DNA of 64,000 bases, taken from assembly GCA_019828545.1 (NCBI GenBank), contig JACVRA010000165.1:558001-622000 (forward strand). The letters run 5' to 3'. The notes under the pieces are model-generated. The model was given only the letters and a program-made list of their open reading frames with translations, had not been told where the DNA came from and did not search any database. Of this stretch, positions 60,116 through 64,000 are shown piece by piece (the first letter of the stretch is position 1; each line of letters opens with the position of its first letter). The position numbers and the translations under genes are program-made. Source of the DNA: Paracamarosporium sp. OC-R06-R3 (lineage: Eukaryota > Ascomycota > Dothideomycetes > Pleosporales > Didymosphaeriaceae).

Positions 60116-60954
60116 TGGCGAATAAAACCCCTAAGCAATTGAATTATATAGTTGAAGAAAGAGCTATTTTGATGATATGGTGAGTGAAGGTACCATTGCT
60201 AAGCGAAAGTAGGTGAGTGTAAACAAACGTAAAGCCACTGACGAAGCAGGCAAGAAAGGCAGACACGCGAAATTTTGATTACCGATGAAGCTTGTACTAC
60301 ATGTCACTGAGTTATTTTACTAGACCAGAACACGACCACAGATGGTCCACCAAGTATGGGCTTGGACAAGTGCTACAAGATACGCCATATAAGCAATTCC
60401 CCGGAAAGAAGTTCGTCTTATGTTCACAGTTGATCACAGTGAGGAAAAAACGATTTTCCAGATCAATTGATATACCTCTTGGTCCTGTATCCCTCATCGG
60501 CCGTCCCGCACTCCCAAAAGCCCGTTGACAGTCTTTTACGTCACCCTCCTGCCTCAGTTGCACCGTGAACAGCGATGCTCAGCAGGAAATGACCAGTGTA
60601 AAAGTAGTCCATTAAGAAATATCACCACTGTGGAATTACCATATGCTTCACCGTAAGTACATCGGACATTCCAGTGGCAAAGCCAGTCCTGAGCTATCGA
60701 ATACCCACTCTCAAGCTCGATATCCTTTCCATACTCAGAGTTCACACGTACGAAGTCTATAGACAGACTCGAGCCGCTGCGGCGCCGAAGTTGGGTAGCG
60801 ACAACCGATTATGACAACACACCTTTTCGTAGGGCCGATATCACCTATCGCAGCTGTAGCGATCGCAATGCAGCACATTGAACACACAACACCTCGAAAG
60901 CCGGTTCTTATTTACATATATAGTTCATGATTCATTATCTTCTCTATCCTCGAC
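60116..60954. other. Spacer at the 3' side of the exonuclease gene
   Basis: About 840 bases with no supported gene; part will be the 3' UTR of the exonuclease transcript. Confidence 0.5.
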
Positions 60955-63900
60955 TTATCGTACAATTCCTAATTTCCTACTCAACCATCTATACGTCCCT
61001 AACCTCAAGTTCGCAGGCAGTGTCCCCATCAAACTCGCCAAATCCGCATCCCTATACTCTAACTTCTCCAGAGTGATTGCCTGGATGATATAATTTGACA
61101 CGGTGTTCTGCGCAAGCGGTGGATCACGCAAGTGTGCGCCGACCGCGACGAGGGGCACACTCTGGTGGTGCCAGAGGTGGTAGGCACGCAGCGGAGGGAT
61201 CGTAGCACGAATACGTGAAGGAGCGGTGGATGAAGGCGATGGGATGGTGGAGTTAAGGTAGGACTGGGCCCAAGCGGTGGCGAGCACGTACTCGGGCGTG
61301 TGGGTGGTTGTGTCGGGGCCCAGAAGGGGTGTGATGATTGGTGTTGGAGCGGCGGCGGAATAGGATGGCTCTTGGTCAATCTGCGGAGGTTCAACGTCCG
61401 TTTCGGATTGCCGCACATCTGCGTCGCGCTGCGCCTCCATAACAGGGTTGCTTGAGGTTTTCAAAAGGTTGTCTAACTCCATGGATGAGAATGCCTCCTC
61501 GACTTCGAGATCGGGAAACTCGTCGTCTGGCTCTTCTGCTTCAACTGGAAGCGTTTCTGTTTCGTGTGCAGCCTTTCTCTTGGTATGTCGCCGTTGGGAA
61601 GTTTTTGGTGGAGGATCAAAGGCCTCAGACTCGTCAGAGCTAGCGTCATCTCTATCGGAAAGAGGAGGTAGCGTTGGATACTTAGGGTCGACACTCGTGA
61701 ACCTCGCAAAGTTTACGCGGCTGACTCGATGCACAGGCGCTCGGGAGGCAGTGGATGCATCAGCCGAGCGCTGACTTGACACAATCGCACCTCGAAGCTT
61801 GGGGACATAATCTGCATCGGGATCTGCGTGATCAGATGACTCAGAAGCCGACGGAGAACCTGCGGAGTCTTCTTGGTCGTCAGCAAACTCTTCAGCCGCA
61901 GTCTCGTATGCCTCTTCCTCAGCATCTTCAGCTTCCAGCCCACTCAAAGACTCGGCAACGACTTTCTCTATGTCAGGATTTGCCTTCTTTACTCTTTTGG
62001 TCTTTGACAGGGTGCGTGGCGTGGGTCTGTTGTCGTAATCGCATACAAGTGGTCTCGGTGGGGTGGGCTTCAGCTTCTTCCGCTTTGACTCTAGGACATC
62101 GAAGAGTCGAAAACCGGCGTATGCATCGGCGGCAGCATAATGAATTTGCTCGTAGTCCAGAGATCTGCTCCAGTCACTCTCACGAACGCTACCAAGCCGC
62201 TGTGGTTCATCGGCTAACGGTTCGCCCTTGTACAACGGCAGCAGCAGGTGTTGGTGAACCTGTTTGGCTAACTTCACGAGCCTATTGCTGACTTTGTGTG
62301 GCTCTGTTGCATAGTATTCAACAAGATTATGCAGCCTGCTAAGTTCAAACACTCCACGAATTTCGATGTCGAAGTACTTTTCCAGGCGGCTGCAGTCGCC
62401 CTTTATAGCAACACCCACCTTGAACGTATCGGGAGACTCCAAGACGGTCTTTAGCGTTGGAGGAAGCAGCTGTTTTGACGTTGTGCCAGAGAAACGCGCT
62501 ATATGGAAAAGTGCGATGCGGTTTTCGCTTGCCAGCTGGATCAAAGATGCGTTCTCTTTGATGGAGTCCACATTCCCAAAGGGCTTCCACTCAATGTCGA
62601 AGCCTACGACCTTCTCATTCAGGAAATACTTGGCCACTCGCTCTGCTACATCCATATTCGAGCAATAGTGTAGTAAAAGTTCCTCATCTTCAGGCCCGCG
62701 GTAAAGCTTTTGGCTCCAGTAACTGGCGCGGGTTTGTGGAGGTGCTTGCAAAGCGTTGTACAGAGCATCTGGGGGAATTTGATAGCTTAGTGGTGTATGT
62801 TCTTCCTCAGACTCTTCAATATCCGAGTCTTCGTCCATTTCGCTCCCAGAGTCTTCCTCGTGCTCGCTGTCGCTAGGTGGGTTCTCGTCAGTCTCTTTGC
62901 CCAGATTCTCGTTCGGCGCCCGAGGGCTTTGTTGATTCGACTGGTCGTAAGAGTGGTCAGGGTGCCGTTCGCCGGTCGTACTATTGTGCGGGTGCTCTGC
63001 GCCCGATATATGACCACTGCGCTCGCCGCTAGACGAAGAGTGGCCAGTCACATTAGCATTAGTCACCGCATCGATGCTCTGCTCCCACAAATCACCATTG
63101 AAAGACATTGTCGTTGGCAATGGGGCTCTCATGGACGGCGTTGCTTTGAAACGTGGGCTAGCATGCAGCTTCAAGCGCGGCACAGATGTGCTCTCCGGAT
63201 TCACGTTCCAGCACATGACAGGTCGGCCAGGCCCTTTCAAAGATTCCATTTTCCTCGAATGATTTACATTCACATTATTATTTTGTTCGTTAGGCTCGTC
63301 ATAGAACCCTAACGTAGCGATCGTTTTGCCCACCTGCGTAAAGCTAGACGGCTTTGCCGACTTTGGCAACGAGGTGAGGCGGTCGACGCTATGCAAGTTC
63401 TTGAACGTTCGAGCTTGATAAGAGAGCAGCGTCGCCGAAAGGAGCCTGCGCATCTTTCCTAAAGCTGTCTTGCGTTCCTCTCGAAGTTTCCTTCTCGTGT
63501 TTCGCAAGCCCGATACCTTGCCAGTCAATATATATTTGCGTATTCTTGTTAAAGTCCAGTCGTTATTGGTGTAGTAGTAGTTGACATGCCACAGTGAAGA
63601 CAGATGCTTTAGGTATCTGTGCCGTTCAAACTGACGCTGGCGCCTTACATTCTGCTGTAGTACAGCTCCTGGATACTCGTTTCGCGGCCTTGCAAGAGAG
63701 CGATGGCCACGAGGCGAGCGTCCATACTCATGAATTCTGAAGGGGAGGGTTGGCTCCAATTTCCCAGCCTTCAGAGAACGTTCACCACTACGCAACTTGT
63801 TTTCCTTTGGCTCTATATGACCCTTGTTTATGCCTTCTGCTCCACCTTGTAGTACTCGATCGGTGGATGACTTGTATACGGGCAGCGCGCTGCAGTGTAC

Positions 63901-63960
63901 GGCTCGAGGTGACATAGCGAGGTGAGGCAAGCATGAGAATGCACTAAAACAACTCAGCAT
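60955..63960 (-). CDS. WRN-type 3'-5' exonuclease with C-terminal HTH-like domain
   Basis: Intronless frame of 1001 aa. The DEDDy exonuclease domain covers about residues 440-625: VVGFDIEW (D455, E457), GDCSRLEKYF (D522) and HYAAADAYAG (Y608, D612). All catalytic residues are present. An acidic disordered segment (360-390) precedes it, and a second long acidic region with bipartite basic stretches (640-860) follows. The last 80 residues (LWHHQSVPLVAVG, NTVSNYIIQAITL) resemble the helix-turn-helix found at the end of RecQ-type helicases, yet no helicase is present. This family degrades DNA 3'-5' during repair or replication; the specific role is inferred. The first 235 residues are Arg-rich and poorly characteristic, so the true start could be downstream, for example at residue 238 or 285. 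Confidence 0.8.
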   Translation of the reverse strand: MLSCFSAFSCLPHLAMSPRAVHCSALPVYKSSTDRVLQGGAEGINKGHIEPKENKLRSGERSLKAGKLEPTLPFRIHEYGRSPRGHRSLARPRNEYPGAVLQQNVRRQRQFERHRYLKHLSSLWHVNYYYTNNDWTLTRIRKYILTGKVSGLRNTRRKLREERKTALGKMRRLLSATLLSYQARTFKNLHSVDRLTSLPKSAKPSSFTQVGKTIATLGFYDEPNEQNNNVNVNHSRKMESLKGPGRPVMCWNVNPESTSVPRLKLHASPRFKATPSMRAPLPTTMSFNGDLWEQSIDAVTNANVTGHSSSSGERSGHISGAEHPHNSTTGERHPDHSYDQSNQQSPRAPNENLGKETDENPPSDSEHEEDSGSEMDEDSDIEESEEEHTPLSYQIPPDALYNALQAPPQTRASYWSQKLYRGPEDEELLLHYCSNMDVAERVAKYFLNEKVVGFDIEWKPFGNVDSIKENASLIQLASENRIALFHIARFSGTTSKQLLPPTLKTVLESPDTFKVGVAIKGDCSRLEKYFDIEIRGVFELSRLHNLVEYYATEPHKVSNRLVKLAKQVHQHLLLPLYKGEPLADEPQRLGSVRESDWSRSLDYEQIHYAAADAYAGFRLFDVLESKRKKLKPTPPRPLVCDYDNRPTPRTLSKTKRVKKANPDIEKVVAESLSGLEAEDAEEEAYETAAEEFADDQEDSAGSPSASESSDHADPDADYVPKLRGAIVSSQRSADASTASRAPVHRVSRVNFARFTSVDPKYPTLPPLSDRDDASSDESEAFDPPPKTSQRRHTKRKAAHETETLPVEAEEPDDEFPDLEVEEAFSSMELDNLLKTSSNPVMEAQRDADVRQSETDVEPPQIDQEPSYSAAAPTPIITPLLGPDTTTHTPEYVLATAWAQSYLNSTIPSPSSTAPSRIRATIPPLRAYHLWHHQSVPLVAVGAHLRDPPLAQNTVSNYIIQAITLEKLEYRDADLASLMGTLPANLRLGTYRWLSRKLGIVR

Positions 63961-64000
63961 GAATCTCAGGTAGACATTGAGGTATGTGTATTACTGCATG

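Overview
The window is nuclear DNA of a filamentous ascomycete. Genes carry short introns (about 45-100 nt) with GT...AG ends and CTRAY branch points. The content fits a plant-associated Dothideomycete: HET-domain relic, GH7 cellobiohydrolase, GH10 xylanase with CBM1, a Zn2Cys6 regulator, and an SdhB whose fungicide-target histidine falls at residue 278, matching the H277/H278 numbering known from Alternaria. Order Pleosporales is my inference.

Layout. 0-8.3 kb: succinate dehydrogenase iron-sulfur subunit (-), a ZW10/Dsl1-type vesicle-tethering protein (-), an M16 zinc metalloprotease (+). 8.5-10.7 kb: a broken HET-domain gene. 11-14 kb: an unrecognised 264-aa protein (-) and a RING-H2 protein (+). 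15.2-20.7 kb: an 1839-aa DH-BAR-SH3 RhoGEF (-), head to head with a complete ten-exon telomerase reverse transcriptase (21.9-26.0 kb, +). 26.5-29.0 kb: a TBC-domain protein lacking both canonical catalytic finger residues. 31.7-36.0 kb: ferric reductase and GH7 cellobiohydrolase (both -). 38.8-41.4 kb: Zn2Cys6 transcription factor (+). 47.4-49.8 kb: TPR-SET protein (-). 51.6-53.1 kb: GH10-CBM1 xylanase (+). 54.3 kb: a small CxxC-rich protein. 55-60.9 kb: gene-poor DNA with a duplicated tRNA-like (SINE-like) repeat and a diverged tandem duplication. 61.0-64.0 kb: a WRN-type 3'-5' exonuclease with a C-terminal HTH-like domain (-).

The most unusual region is 41.9-46.2 kb. On the minus strand it reads as one transcript with 16 well-formed introns and 15 tiny internal exons (33-123 nt) whose lengths do not preserve a reading frame. 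Five consecutive introns hold copies of one H/ACA-like RNA family (A1-A5) with compensatory base changes in its stems. Five other consecutive introns hold a second paralogous family (Ba-Be). Other introns hold single candidates. I read this as a non-coding snoRNA host gene whose introns amplified in tandem.

CDS coordinates below run from start codon to stop codon and include introns; exon boundaries were placed by eye from splice signals and kept only where reading frame and protein family agree.
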